NCBI GenBank assembly: GCA_934320655.1 | Contig: CAKRFN010000011.1 | Location: 1 to 64,000 of the forward strand | Source: an uncultured Eubacterium sp. | Lineage (GTDB): Bacteria > Bacillota > Clostridia > Lachnospirales > Lachnospiraceae | Length of the DNA: 64,000 bases | Direction of reading: 5' to 3' | Shown here: positions 1 to 7,427 of the stretch, piece after piece | Position numbering within the stretch: the first letter of the stretch is position 1 | Layout of the letters: each line of letters begins with the position of its first letter | Position numbers and translations under genes: made by a program | Notes under the pieces: generated by a model | What the model saw: only the letters and a program-made list of their open reading frames with translations | What the model was told of the DNA's origin: nothing | Databases searched by the model: none

Positions 1-731
1 TAGGTATACTTATTTCTTGCCTGTGATTCCCCTGCAAATGCCTCCTGTAAATTTTTCTCTGTCTGTGTTCCTGCATACTTGTTTGCTGCCATCTCTTTTA
101 CCTCCGTTTTCTTTACTACTTTTTCAAAATCTGATGCCGGGTGCTTACATAAAGGACATATAAAATCATCCGGTAATTCTTCGCCCACATATTCATATCC
201 ACAAATTCTGCAGCGCCATATTGTCTGACCATCCTCTGTTTTTCCAGCTTCCTGTGGCTTAGGCTTAATATTATTCTGGTAATAATCATATGTGACTGAA
301 GGGACATTACTTAAAACTTCCATATCTGTTATCTCACCGATAAACATTGTATGTGAACCTAAATCTTCTGTTTTGTTAACCGTTACAGAAATGTATGCAT
401 TTGTACCTTCTGTAATATAATAAATGCCATTTGTACCTCTGGCACACTTCTCAAATGCTTCAAACTTATTCACGTCCCTTCCTGATTGAAAGCCAAAATG
501 TTTGAATAATTCAAACTGTGCATTCCGGCTCAGAACTGATACTGTGAATTTTCCGGTTCTGTGGATTATATCATGCGTGTAATTTACTTTGTTAACACAG
601 ACACTTAACTGGTTTGGTTCTGAAGCTGCCTGAATAGCTGTATTAACGATACACCCATTATCTTTTTCGTCTTCCCTTGCAGTCAGTACAAATAATCCAT
701 AGCTCAGCTTATACATTGCTTTCCTATCCAT
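1..731 (-). CDS. Flavin reductase-rubredoxin-rubrerythrin fusion (partial, runs off the left edge)
   Basis: This frame is open without a stop from the ATG at 731 to the window edge (243 codons visible). Residues 1 to about 155 resemble the FMN-binding flavin reductase half of high-molecular-weight rubredoxin. Residues 172-205 are a rubredoxin with two Cys pairs (C174/C177 and C192/C195). From residue 214 the text matches a rubrerythrin N-terminus (KNLQEAFAGESQARNKYT). Such proteins pass electrons from NAD(P)H through flavin and rubredoxin to peroxide- or oxygen-reducing diiron centres. The linker before M214 reads TEVKE and is encoded by a GGAGG (101-105) placed 8 nt ahead of that ATG, so the rubrerythrin part may also be translated alone. 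Start chosen at 731, which overlaps the end of the PerR remnant. Fusion is seen; function is from the families. Confidence 0.85.
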   Translation of the reverse strand, partial: MDRKAMYKLSYGLFVLTAREDEKDNGCIVNTAIQAASEPNQLSVCVNKVNYTHDIIHRTGKFTVSVLSRNAQFELFKHFGFQSGRDVNKFEAFEKCARGTNGIYYITEGTNAYISVTVNKTEDLGSHTMFIGEITDMEVLSNVPSVTYDYYQNNIKPKPQEAGKTEDGQTIWRCRICGYEYVGEELPDDFICPLCKHPASDFEKVVKKTEVKEMAANKYAGTQTEKNLQEAFAGESQARNKYT

Positions 732-877
732 GCTGTTTCTCCTTTATCTTCTCTCTGCATTTCGGACAAATGCCCTTAAATGCAATATCATAATCTAAAA
801 ATTTAATTCCGTGAGTGTCACGAATTCTTTCCAGCAGACCCGATATTTCATCCATATCCACATCAGACGCTCGCTTT
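725..877 (-). pseudogene. 3' remnant of a PerR/Fur-family regulator
   Basis: Read on the minus strand, this stretch encodes about 48 residues matching the Fur/PerR C-terminus: an SDVDMDEI-like segment, then LLERIRDTHG, then DYDIAFKGICPKC, ending at a TAG at 725-727. The DNA-binding domain and the central metal-binding part are absent, and no start codon with a ribosome binding site precedes it. The last codons overlap the ATG of the rubredoxin-rubrerythrin gene, as expected for a former perR-rbr operon. Its left portion abuts the truncated PPOX sequence at about 866-877, which marks the deletion joint. Function is lost; the identification rests on the C-terminal motif only. Confidence 0.65.
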
Positions 878-1042
878 GATATTATTTAACGTTGTCTCAA
901 GAAAAACATCTCCGACCACCAGTTTCCCATCATCGGTGATGTCTTTGAATGCTACCGGAACTACATTGGGTTCTCCATCTGCACATGTTGCAAGATCCCA
1001 CATACCACTTTTTAATAATTTAATTACTGATTCGTTTAACAT
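863..1042 (-). pseudogene. 5' remnant of a PPOX-family (flavin-nucleotide-binding) gene
   Basis: From the ATG at 1042, preceded by AGGAGG at 8-nt spacing, 59 codons match the start of the PPOX split-barrel family: MLNESVIKLLKSG, then DLATCADGEPNVVPVAF, then VGDVFLETTLNNIKA. The match stops at NNIKA, where the family normally continues for about 70 more residues, and a stop follows four codons later. The same frame is the 3' end of the AraC open frame. The lost 3' half and the lost perR 5' half meet here, so one deletion explains both. Probably not functional. Confidence 0.65.
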
Positions 1043-1990
1043 CGAATATACCTCCTGTTTCATGTCTATACCTGATGTACTAATGTTAACAAACCAGCTT
1101 CCGTTTTCTGTTTCCGTCTCAAAACGATACTGCATCGGCGTTTTGCCGACGTATTTTTTAAAGCTGCGGTTGAAATAGCTGATATTATCGTAACCGGCAC
1201 AGACAGAAATATAAGCGATTTTTTCAGATGTTTCCCTGAGCATTTTGCATGCCATCCGTATGCGGTACTGGATCAGGTATTCCACAGGTGAGATCCTGAT
1301 CTGCTCCCTGAAATACCGCAGGGCAGTGTTTTTACTGATATTTCCCGCACCCGCAATATCTGCGAGTGTGATCGGCAGCTCGTAATGCGTCTGGATATAC
1401 TGCATCATGATCTGCAGCACTCTCCCGGCATTGTTCCCACCGGCAGTTTCCTTTTCCCGCAGTTCCTCACGGTTTAAGTTTTCCATCATAAGCAGCCAGA
1501 CTTCGCTCACCTGATTGCGTATCCACAGCTCATTGCGTTCCGGCTCGGAGAGCTTTGCAAACAAGGTGTCCAACAGGCTTAAAATCCGACTCTGCCACGC
1601 TCCGTCCTCCCTGAAAACCACGCAGGCTTTATCCGATTTTTCTAACGGCATGATATATTTCCGATAGATCAGGCTGTCGCTCGCAGCGAGAAACACCGAT
1701 GAAAAAATACTGTTTGTGATAATTCCGTAATGACCGGAGGTAAACCGGTGCAGCGCGCCGCTGTTGATCATCATGCCTTCCCCTGCCGCAAGCGTGTAGG
1801 CAGCCTGATTGATATGGCAGGTGACACTTCCCTCCTGAATATAGATCAGTTCAAATTCGTTATGCCAATGCCAGTTGATATCCTGATTCAGATAATTGCG
1901 CGTGTCATCGATATTAAATTCAAGCGGAAATTCTGCTACTCCGTGTTCTTTTTCTTCATACAGATCCGCATTTGTTGAAACGCTTTGCAT
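863..1990 (-). CDS. AraC-family regulator with a read-through PPOX tail
   Basis: A 375-residue protein. Residues 1 to about 150 form a cupin-type sensing domain, and about 185-290 is the AraC double helix-turn-helix (ISKNTALRYFREQ and CAGYDNISYFNRSFKKYVGKTP). A usual AraC protein ends soon after this. Here the frame continues without a stop through an AGGAGG ribosome binding site into 59 residues of a pyridoxamine-phosphate-oxidase-like protein. Start chosen at 1990 because AAAGGGG lies about 8 nt upstream; an ATG at 2008 has no such site. The gene is divergent from the MATE exporter at 2181 and could regulate it. The ligand is unknown, and the tail is probably a deletion artefact. Confidence 0.8.
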   Translation of the reverse strand: MQSVSTNADLYEEKEHGVAEFPLEFNIDDTRNYLNQDINWHWHNEFELIYIQEGSVTCHINQAAYTLAAGEGMMINSGALHRFTSGHYGIITNSIFSSVFLAASDSLIYRKYIMPLEKSDKACVVFREDGAWQSRILSLLDTLFAKLSEPERNELWIRNQVSEVWLLMMENLNREELREKETAGGNNAGRVLQIMMQYIQTHYELPITLADIAGAGNISKNTALRYFREQIRISPVEYLIQYRIRMACKMLRETSEKIAYISVCAGYDNISYFNRSFKKYVGKTPMQYRFETETENGSWFVNISTSGIDMKQEVYSMLNESVIKLLKSGMWDLATCADGEPNVVPVAFKDITDDGKLVVGDVFLETTLNNIKASV

Positions 1991-2008
1991 GGAATTTTCC
2001 CCTTTCAC

Positions 2009-2180
2009 ATATTTTGGTGATATTGTACTATAAAATGATGTGAATATGCAATTTTTTCTTTTGCTGTAATGCTATAATACAATCCGTTTGTTACTGTTCA
2101 CTCGTACCTCGTTCCAGTAACATCCGTTTCCATATGATGCAACGAAAGCACAACTTAAAAATCCGGAGGTTTGAAAGAAA
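2009..2180. promoter_or_regulatory. Divergent promoter region between the AraC gene and the MATE gene
   Basis: A 172-bp gap between diverging genes. On the plus strand a TATAAT-like element lies in gctataataca (about 2069-2079), upstream of the MATE gene, without a convincing -35. On the minus strand TTGCAT and TACAAT are 18 bp apart upstream of the AraC gene. No clear inverted repeat that would mark the AraC-family operator was found. Assignments are by eye. Confidence 0.4.
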
Positions 2181-3572
2181 ATGGCAAATTCGCAAAAGAT
2201 GGATTTAACAGTCGGTCGTCCGTTTTACTGCTTACTGAAATTCGCGATCCCTATTATTATAGGAAATCTATTCCAGCTATTCTATACCTTGGCAGACTCT
2301 GTCATTGTAGGGAAAACATTAGGCACAAATGCGCTTGCTGCCGTTGGCTCTACCAGTATTATCATTTATTTTGTGTTCTGCTTTATCAACGGTCTGACAA
2401 GCGGATTCGGAATCTGTCTCGGTCAGCGCTGCGGCGCAAAGGATGAGACCGGTATGCGCAAAAGCATCGCATCCTCTACGGTTTTGAGCATTGCATTTTC
2501 CGTTTTACTGACCGCTGTCTGCTGTCTGCTCGCCCACCAGTTGATCAGCCTGATGCAGATCCCGCAGGATATCGCACAAGAAGCCTACGACTATATGTTT
2601 GTTGTTCTTCTCGGCACGGGGGCAACCATTTTTTATAACACGATTTCAAACATTCTCCGTGCGCTGGGTGACAGCCGGACACCGTTATATTTTCTGGTAT
2701 TTTCGTCCATCGTGAATATCATTCTGGATCTGGTGTTCATTCTGTCCTTTCATATGGGCGTTGCCGGAGCTGCGTGGGCGACGATTTTATCGCAGTTCAT
2801 TTCCGCTGCGCTGAGTCTCTGGGTCGGACTGAAAAAATATCCGGTCTTACATATACAGCTTCAGGATTTCCATCATTTGAAAGAATCGCTGCTGCTGCAT
2901 CTAAAGACCGGATTTCAGATGGGTTTTCAGATGTCAGTGATGTGTATCGGTCAGCTTGCCATGCAGGCTGTCGTCAACTCCATCGGAACAGGTGCCGTCG
3001 CCGGATATACCGCGGCTTCGAAGGCAGATCAGGTGTCTGTACTGGTCAATAATGCCATGATGACAGCCATCTCTAATTATGTCGCACAGAATTTTGGTGC
3101 CGGTAAATGGGATCGCATCCGTCAGGGCGTGCGTGCGAGCCTGATCCAGACAGAAGGTTTAAATATTTTGATGTGTGTGGGCATCCTGCTCCTGCGCCAC
3201 CCGATTGTCCGGCTGTTTCTGTCAGAGCCGACCGGTGAGATCTACCGCTACTCCGACCTGTACCTGACCATCGTAGCGCCCTGCTACTTTCTTTTAGGGC
3301 TGCTGGCGGTCTACCGGACGACGGTGCAGAGTATGGGAAACGGACGCGCCCCGTTTCTGGCGTGCATCATTGAGCTGATCATGCGGCTCGCAGCGACCTT
3401 AGGGCTTTCGTCTGTTCTCGGCTATCTGTCCGTCTGCATCGCAAGCCCGCTGGCGTGGCTCGGCGCCTGCTCCCTGCTGATCGTCTGCTACTACCGGATG
3501 ATCCGGCGCGCGCCGCTTCCGTCCGAGGAAAAAGCCCCTGTGTTTCAGCTCCGGAAACAGCAGACCTCTTAG
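2181..3572 (+). CDS. MATE-family multidrug efflux transporter
   Basis: 463 residues, the usual length for the family, with about twelve hydrophobic segments and the internal two-fold repeat of MATE proteins: PIIIGNLFQLFYTLADSVIVG near residue 25 and the matching TGFQMGFQMSVMCIGQ near 245. MATE proteins export cationic drugs or metabolites with a Na+ or H+ gradient across the cytoplasmic membrane. The CGGAGG upstream of the ATG fixes the start. It is divergent from the AraC regulator, its probable controller. Its stop overlaps the cbiB stop by convergent transcription, with no terminator visible between them. Substrate cannot be inferred. Confidence 0.9.
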   Translation: MANSQKMDLTVGRPFYCLLKFAIPIIIGNLFQLFYTLADSVIVGKTLGTNALAAVGSTSIIIYFVFCFINGLTSGFGICLGQRCGAKDETGMRKSIASSTVLSIAFSVLLTAVCCLLAHQLISLMQIPQDIAQEAYDYMFVVLLGTGATIFYNTISNILRALGDSRTPLYFLVFSSIVNIILDLVFILSFHMGVAGAAWATILSQFISAALSLWVGLKKYPVLHIQLQDFHHLKESLLLHLKTGFQMGFQMSVMCIGQLAMQAVVNSIGTGAVAGYTAASKADQVSVLVNNAMMTAISNYVAQNFGAGKWDRIRQGVRASLIQTEGLNILMCVGILLLRHPIVRLFLSEPTGEIYRYSDLYLTIVAPCYFLLGLLAVYRTTVQSMGNGRAPFLACIIELIMRLAATLGLSSVLGYLSVCIASPLAWLGACSLLIVCYYRMIRRAPLPSEEKAPVFQLRKQQTS

Positions 3573-4576
3573 ACGATGAGCCCCACTGACCAGACCGCCA
3601 GAGCCAACGCCCAGCCCAGATATGCCGTCCATTTCATCAGGCACACGGCACGCACAATGTCCTGTCTTTGTACGGCGCGGCAGTCATCCCCGATTGTCGG
3701 TTTTTCATGGATCACACCAAAATAGCTGGCATTTCCTGCCAGCTGCACGCCGAGCGCGCCCGCCATGACACTCTCTGTCTGTGCCGAATTCGGGCTCGCA
3801 TGTGCCCGCCGGTCCCTGCGGTAAATGTGCCATGTTTCTCCAAGACTGCTGCAAGAGATACCATCCCTGCGCGCCCAGTGACGCTTAAACGGCTGGCAGA
3901 CAAGCAGCATGAGAAACGCCGACAACCGCGCCGGAATCAGATTCACCAGATCATCGAACCGCGCAGCAGCCGTGCCATACCATTGATAGCGCTCATTTTT
4001 GTAGCCTACCATGGAATCCATCGTATTGGCTGCCTTGTAAAAATAGGCGAGCGGCGCACCGCCGATTGCCGCAAAAAAAAGCGGCGCGATCACACCGTCT
4101 GACGTATTTTCCGCCACGGTTTCGACCGCAGCCCTGATGACACCCGCCTCCGTAAGTTCTGCCGTATCGCGGCCGACGATCATGGACACCGCCTTGCGGC
4201 CGGCATCCAGCCCATCCTTATTTAAGGCTTCATACACCGCCATGCTCTCCCGCTCGAGTGATTTTGCGGCAAACGTAAAATAAATCAGAATGCTCTCAAC
4301 GAAAACGCCAAGCGCCGGATGCAGACAATATGCGCCGGTCACGACTGCAAGTGGCACCGCGGTACTGATGATCAGCACGGACAGCACCAGATACACACCG
4401 GCTGCGCGCATTCCCTTCTTTGTATCAGGAAACAATCCCCTCGTATGCTGTTCCATCCAACTGATCAGATTTCCGATCAGACAGATCGGATGCCACGCCA
4501 CGCGCGGATCTCCAAACAGCTGATCCAGAATTCCGGCAGACAAAAGCGTCAGAAATCTGTAAAATACCCAATTCAT
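3569..4576 (-). CDS. cbiB: Adenosylcobinamide-phosphate synthase CbiB
   Basis: 335 residues. CbiB is a membrane protein that attaches aminopropanol (or its phosphate) to adenosylcobyric acid. Typical family features are present: an N-terminal membrane helix followed by DQLFGDPRVAWHPICLIG, the ENTSDGVIAPLFFAAIGG block and KAANTMDSMVGYKNE. An in-frame upstream extension exists, but the ATG at 4576 directly follows GGGGAGATCT and matches the family N-terminus. It is the last gene of the cobalamin operon and is separated from the short CobU paralogue by 76 bp without a gene. Downstream it converges on the MATE gene. Confidence 0.92.
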   Translation of the reverse strand: MNWVFYRFLTLLSAGILDQLFGDPRVAWHPICLIGNLISWMEQHTRGLFPDTKKGMRAAGVYLVLSVLIISTAVPLAVVTGAYCLHPALGVFVESILIYFTFAAKSLERESMAVYEALNKDGLDAGRKAVSMIVGRDTAELTEAGVIRAAVETVAENTSDGVIAPLFFAAIGGAPLAYFYKAANTMDSMVGYKNERYQWYGTAAARFDDLVNLIPARLSAFLMLLVCQPFKRHWARRDGISCSSLGETWHIYRRDRRAHASPNSAQTESVMAGALGVQLAGNASYFGVIHEKPTIGDDCRAVQRQDIVRAVCLMKWTAYLGWALALAVWSVGLIV

Positions 4577-4652
4577 AGATCTCCCCGTAACTGTCCGGTA
4601 TGACCGTAGACCGGCTCCAGCCTGTTCCGGACAATTACTTCTCCTGTATTTA

Positions 4653-4973
4653 TTATTTGATACGCACCGCGATCCCACAGGTGATGCGGTATACCTCCAC
4701 AGCCTGCGCCGCCAGTCCGCAGCTGATACGTCCGACCGTCTCGCGGTATTCCCGCTCAAACGCATCCATCGGAACAAGCCCGCAGCCGACCTCCGCAACG
4801 GTGACGACTCCGTCAGCATATGCTTTTACAATCTGCGCAACCTGCTCCTGCAAATCTTCCCCCGACTGCATCCACTCGCGGATCAACCGGTGCAGATCGT
4901 CACACACATGCTCCGATAACGTGTGCGCAAATGCTGTTTTTCCCTGATGTATGCCTCCCACTACCAGTTTCAT
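4653..4973 (-). CDS. Short CobU-like protein (truncated adenosylcobinamide kinase/guanylyltransferase family)
   Basis: 106 residues against about 180 for CobU. The N-terminus has the P-loop GGIHQGKT, and the C-terminal half carries the family signature EVGCGLVPMDAFEREYRETVGR. The middle of CobU, including the HR segment with the guanylylated histidine, is missing. The ATG at 4973 has AGGAGAA ahead of it and overlaps the cobS stop by 4 nt (ATGA), so it is translationally coupled and looks maintained. A complete CobU is encoded two genes upstream. It may be a partner subunit, a separate kinase or a remnant; the sequence does not decide. Confidence 0.75.
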   Translation of the reverse strand: MKLVVGGIHQGKTAFAHTLSEHVCDDLHRLIREWMQSGEDLQEQVAQIVKAYADGVVTVAEVGCGLVPMDAFEREYRETVGRISCGLAAQAVEVYRITCGIAVRIK

Positions 4974-5731
4974 AGTAATTCTCCTATCACGACAAAGAGT
5001 GCCATCAGACACTCACACATCTGCAAAAACCATCCGGCGAGATCTCCGGTAATTCCTCCAAACTGCTGCTTTGCCATCACGCCATACCACGCGAGTGTGA
5101 CTCCGGCGGCAAGTGCCATACAGATCGTCTCCCGCGGTGTCAGCAGGCATCCTGCCACAAGAACGGCGATCAGTTCAAGCCCACACACGATCCCGACGAT
5201 CCTGCGGTGTGCGGCATTCTGAAATGTCGCAGCCAGACCGGTGTCTTTGGCACACGCAAATGCGGTGACCGACCAGCCGCTCAGACACCGGCTTATCACA
5301 AAGCCGAGTGCCAGCGCACGCGCTCCGTGTACCGACAACTGCGACCACAGACCGAAGTTTGCGACAAACAGGCTGCATGCACAGATAATCGCAAATGCCC
5401 CTGCGCGCGGATCTTTTAAGATCTCCAGTTTCCGCTCCATCGGAGCGTAGGAATGCAGCGCATCACACGTATCTAAAAAGCCGTCGAGATGAATGCCTCC
5501 CGTGATAAAAACAGGGATCAGCACATACCCAGCCGCACGCAGCGCATCACTCAGACCGAGGCTCACAGCCACACAGCTCCAGCCGTAAATGAGCGCTCCG
5601 ATCACTGCTCCGACGAGCGGAAAACAGCACATGACATAGCGCATATTCTCTTTTTCCCAGTCAGCACGCGGTGTCGGTATTTTTGAATACATCGCAAATG
5701 CAATCACCAGACTGTTCCATAATTTTTTCAT
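4970..5731 (-). CDS. cobS: Adenosylcobinamide-GDP ribazoletransferase CobS
   Basis: 253 residues, strongly hydrophobic, normal for this membrane enzyme, which joins adenosylcobinamide-GDP with alpha-ribazole (phosphate) to make cobalamin (phosphate). Motifs include the AFAMYSKIPTP start, GGIHLDGFLDTCDAL and the GGITGDLAGW block near the C-terminus. The start at 5731 was chosen because its ATG overlaps the cobU stop by 4 nt and an upstream extension has no family similarity. The 3' end overlaps the short CobU paralogue in the same way, placing cobU, cobS and the paralogue in one translational unit. Confidence 0.93.
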   Translation of the reverse strand: MKKLWNSLVIAFAMYSKIPTPRADWEKENMRYVMCCFPLVGAVIGALIYGWSCVAVSLGLSDALRAAGYVLIPVFITGGIHLDGFLDTCDALHSYAPMERKLEILKDPRAGAFAIICACSLFVANFGLWSQLSVHGARALALGFVISRCLSGWSVTAFACAKDTGLAATFQNAAHRRIVGIVCGLELIAVLVAGCLLTPRETICMALAAGVTLAWYGVMAKQQFGGITGDLAGWFLQMCECLMALFVVIGELL

Positions 5732-6273
5732 CCGTTTACCTGTTTCCCTTTTTGTATGAGCGGTATGCCGCACACGACCTCGACCACCTCATCCGCATAT
5801 GCTGCGATTTTTCGCCCGCATTCCGCCAGTAAGCCAATGTAGCGCTCCATCTCAGGCGAACACACACCGCTCTCCCGATATACATCATTGCCGACAACAA
5901 CGACCAGCGCATGCTGCCCTGCCAGCCGTTTACATGCATCTGCGACTGTTTCCGCAAATGCGGCATCACAGCCGTCCCAGCCGCGCCCCTGACCTGACCA
6001 GATCTCGTTTGCGAGCAGATTTGACAGATCCTCGATCAGAACCGCTCCGCGCTCCACGCATGTGAACTGCTCTAATCGCACCAGACACTCGACCGTCTGA
6101 AAATTCTTTCCTTCGCGCAGCGCACGGTGACGCGCGATCCTGCGCCTGCCCTCCGTACCAAACGGCTCCATCGTCGCGACATAATAGCGCTTTTTCTCAC
6201 CACTGGCTACGATCCGCTGCTCCGCATAGGCTGATTTTCCGCTGCCGCTGCCTCCGTATACATAGATCAGCAT
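5728..6273 (-). CDS. cobU: Adenosylcobinamide kinase / adenosylcobinamide-phosphate guanylyltransferase CobU
   Basis: 181 residues, the expected length. It has the P-loop GGSGSGKS at residues 7-14, the RRRIARHRALR segment with the candidate guanylylated histidine, and the LIEDLSNLLANE block. It activates the aminopropanol arm of cobinamide with GTP. The family's EVGxGIVP motif is not recognisable here (the equivalent stretch reads YRESGVCSPEMERY), yet it is well kept in the short paralogue at 4653. GGAGG precedes the start, which overlaps the cobT end by 7 nt; the 3' end overlaps cobS by 4 nt. Confidence 0.88.
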   Translation of the reverse strand: MLIYVYGGSGSGKSAYAEQRIVASGEKKRYYVATMEPFGTEGRRRIARHRALREGKNFQTVECLVRLEQFTCVERGAVLIEDLSNLLANEIWSGQGRGWDGCDAAFAETVADACKRLAGQHALVVVVGNDVYRESGVCSPEMERYIGLLAECGRKIAAYADEVVEVVCGIPLIQKGKQVNG

Positions 6274-7346
6274 ATATGACCCTCCGTATAATCCTCATAT
6301 TCCTCCACGTGGATATCCGAAAATGTCCCCATCTGCTCATAAATTGCCGCCGTCATGTCCAAAAACGGCAGCAATGCCACCGCGCCGGAGCCCTCACCCA
6401 GACACAGATCCATGCAGATCCCAGGTTCCATGCCAAGCGCCTGTAACAGCAGTGCGCTCGCGGGTTCCTTTGATACATGTGACGGAATCAGATACGGCAC
6501 ACAATCTGGTGCGATACGCGCTGCCGCCAGCGCAGCCGTGAGTGAGATAAATCCATCGATGATGACCGGAATGCCTGCCGCCGCGCCGGCTAAAAATATG
6601 CCGGTGAGTCCTGCCAGATCAAATCCGCCCACCTTTGCAAGCACATCGATGGGATCTGCGGGATCGGGTGCCAGCAGCTCAATCGCCTGCCGGATGACCG
6701 CTTTTTTCCTCTCCAGTCCGGTATCCGACAGCCCTGCGCCGCGTCCGGTCACCGCCTCCGGTGTCAGTCCGAGCAGCACTGCCGTGACCGCACTACTCGT
6801 CGTCGTGTTGCCGATCCCCATTTCTCCGGTCGCCAGCAGTTCATAGCCCTCTGCCCGCTTTTCCTGTACCAGCTCGATGCCGGTACAGATCGCGCGGTAT
6901 GCCTCCTCACGTGTCATCGCAGGCATTTTTGCCATATTTTTTGTGCCGTAGGCGACTTTCCTGCGCAGCGTGCGCGGTGTGTCGGAGATCATTCCGATAT
7001 CGACAATACACTGATCGCAGTGATTTTCCCTGCACAGGATCGAGGTGCAGGTCAGATCATCAAAAAAGTTCTCCGCCACGGTCGCAGTGACCTCCTGTCC
7101 GGTCTGCGTGACACCCTCTGCCACGACACCGTTGTCCGCACACAGGACGATCAATGCGCGCTTTTTTACTGACGGGTGTTCCGTGCGCCGGATCGCCGCG
7201 AGCTGCGTCCACAGTGTTTCCAGCTTGCCAAGACTGTGCAGCGGTTTTCCCATATGATCCCAATGCGCCTGTGCACGCATGCGGCTCTTCTCATCTACCG
7301 GGTGGATGTGTTCGATTGTCTGTTTGAATAGTAATTCATCTGTCAT
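6267..7346 (-). CDS. cobT: Nicotinate-nucleotide-dimethylbenzimidazole phosphoribosyltransferase CobT
   Basis: 359 residues, full length. CobT makes the alpha-ribazole phosphate of the lower ligand from a base and nicotinate mononucleotide. Visible motifs are ALIVLCADNGVVAEGV, GEMGIGNTTTSSAV, GRGAGLSDTGL, KVGGFDLAGLTGI and a C-terminal LGEGSGA carrying the catalytic glutamate. The start at 7346 has no good ribosome binding site, only a purine-rich run (AAGAGAAAAAG), because a short tandem repeat fills the gap to cbiA. Lower-ligand identity cannot be told from this sequence. Confidence 0.93.
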   Translation of the reverse strand: MTDELLFKQTIEHIHPVDEKSRMRAQAHWDHMGKPLHSLGKLETLWTQLAAIRRTEHPSVKKRALIVLCADNGVVAEGVTQTGQEVTATVAENFFDDLTCTSILCRENHCDQCIVDIGMISDTPRTLRRKVAYGTKNMAKMPAMTREEAYRAICTGIELVQEKRAEGYELLATGEMGIGNTTTSSAVTAVLLGLTPEAVTGRGAGLSDTGLERKKAVIRQAIELLAPDPADPIDVLAKVGGFDLAGLTGIFLAGAAAGIPVIIDGFISLTAALAAARIAPDCVPYLIPSHVSKEPASALLLQALGMEPGICMDLCLGEGSGAVALLPFLDMTAAIYEQMGTFSDIHVEEYEDYTEGHIC

Positions 7347-7427
7347 GTTCTTTTTCTCTTACATCTTGTTATCTTATATCTTTTTATCTTATATCTTTTT
7401 ATCTTACATTTTTCATCTAATATCTTT
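7347..7427 (-). repeat. Purine-rich 15-bp tandem repeat between cbiA and cobT
   Basis: On the coding (minus) strand the 15-mer AAGATAAAAAGATAT occurs twice in a row, then as AAGATAACAAGATGT, with looser copies (AAGATGAAAAGATATT) towards cbiA. It is the largest gap between cobS and cbiH; most neighbouring genes in that stretch overlap. It sits where the cobT ribosome binding site should be and supplies only AAGA-type purines. It may be a slippage-grown spacer that tunes cobT translation; that is inference. Confidence 0.7.
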
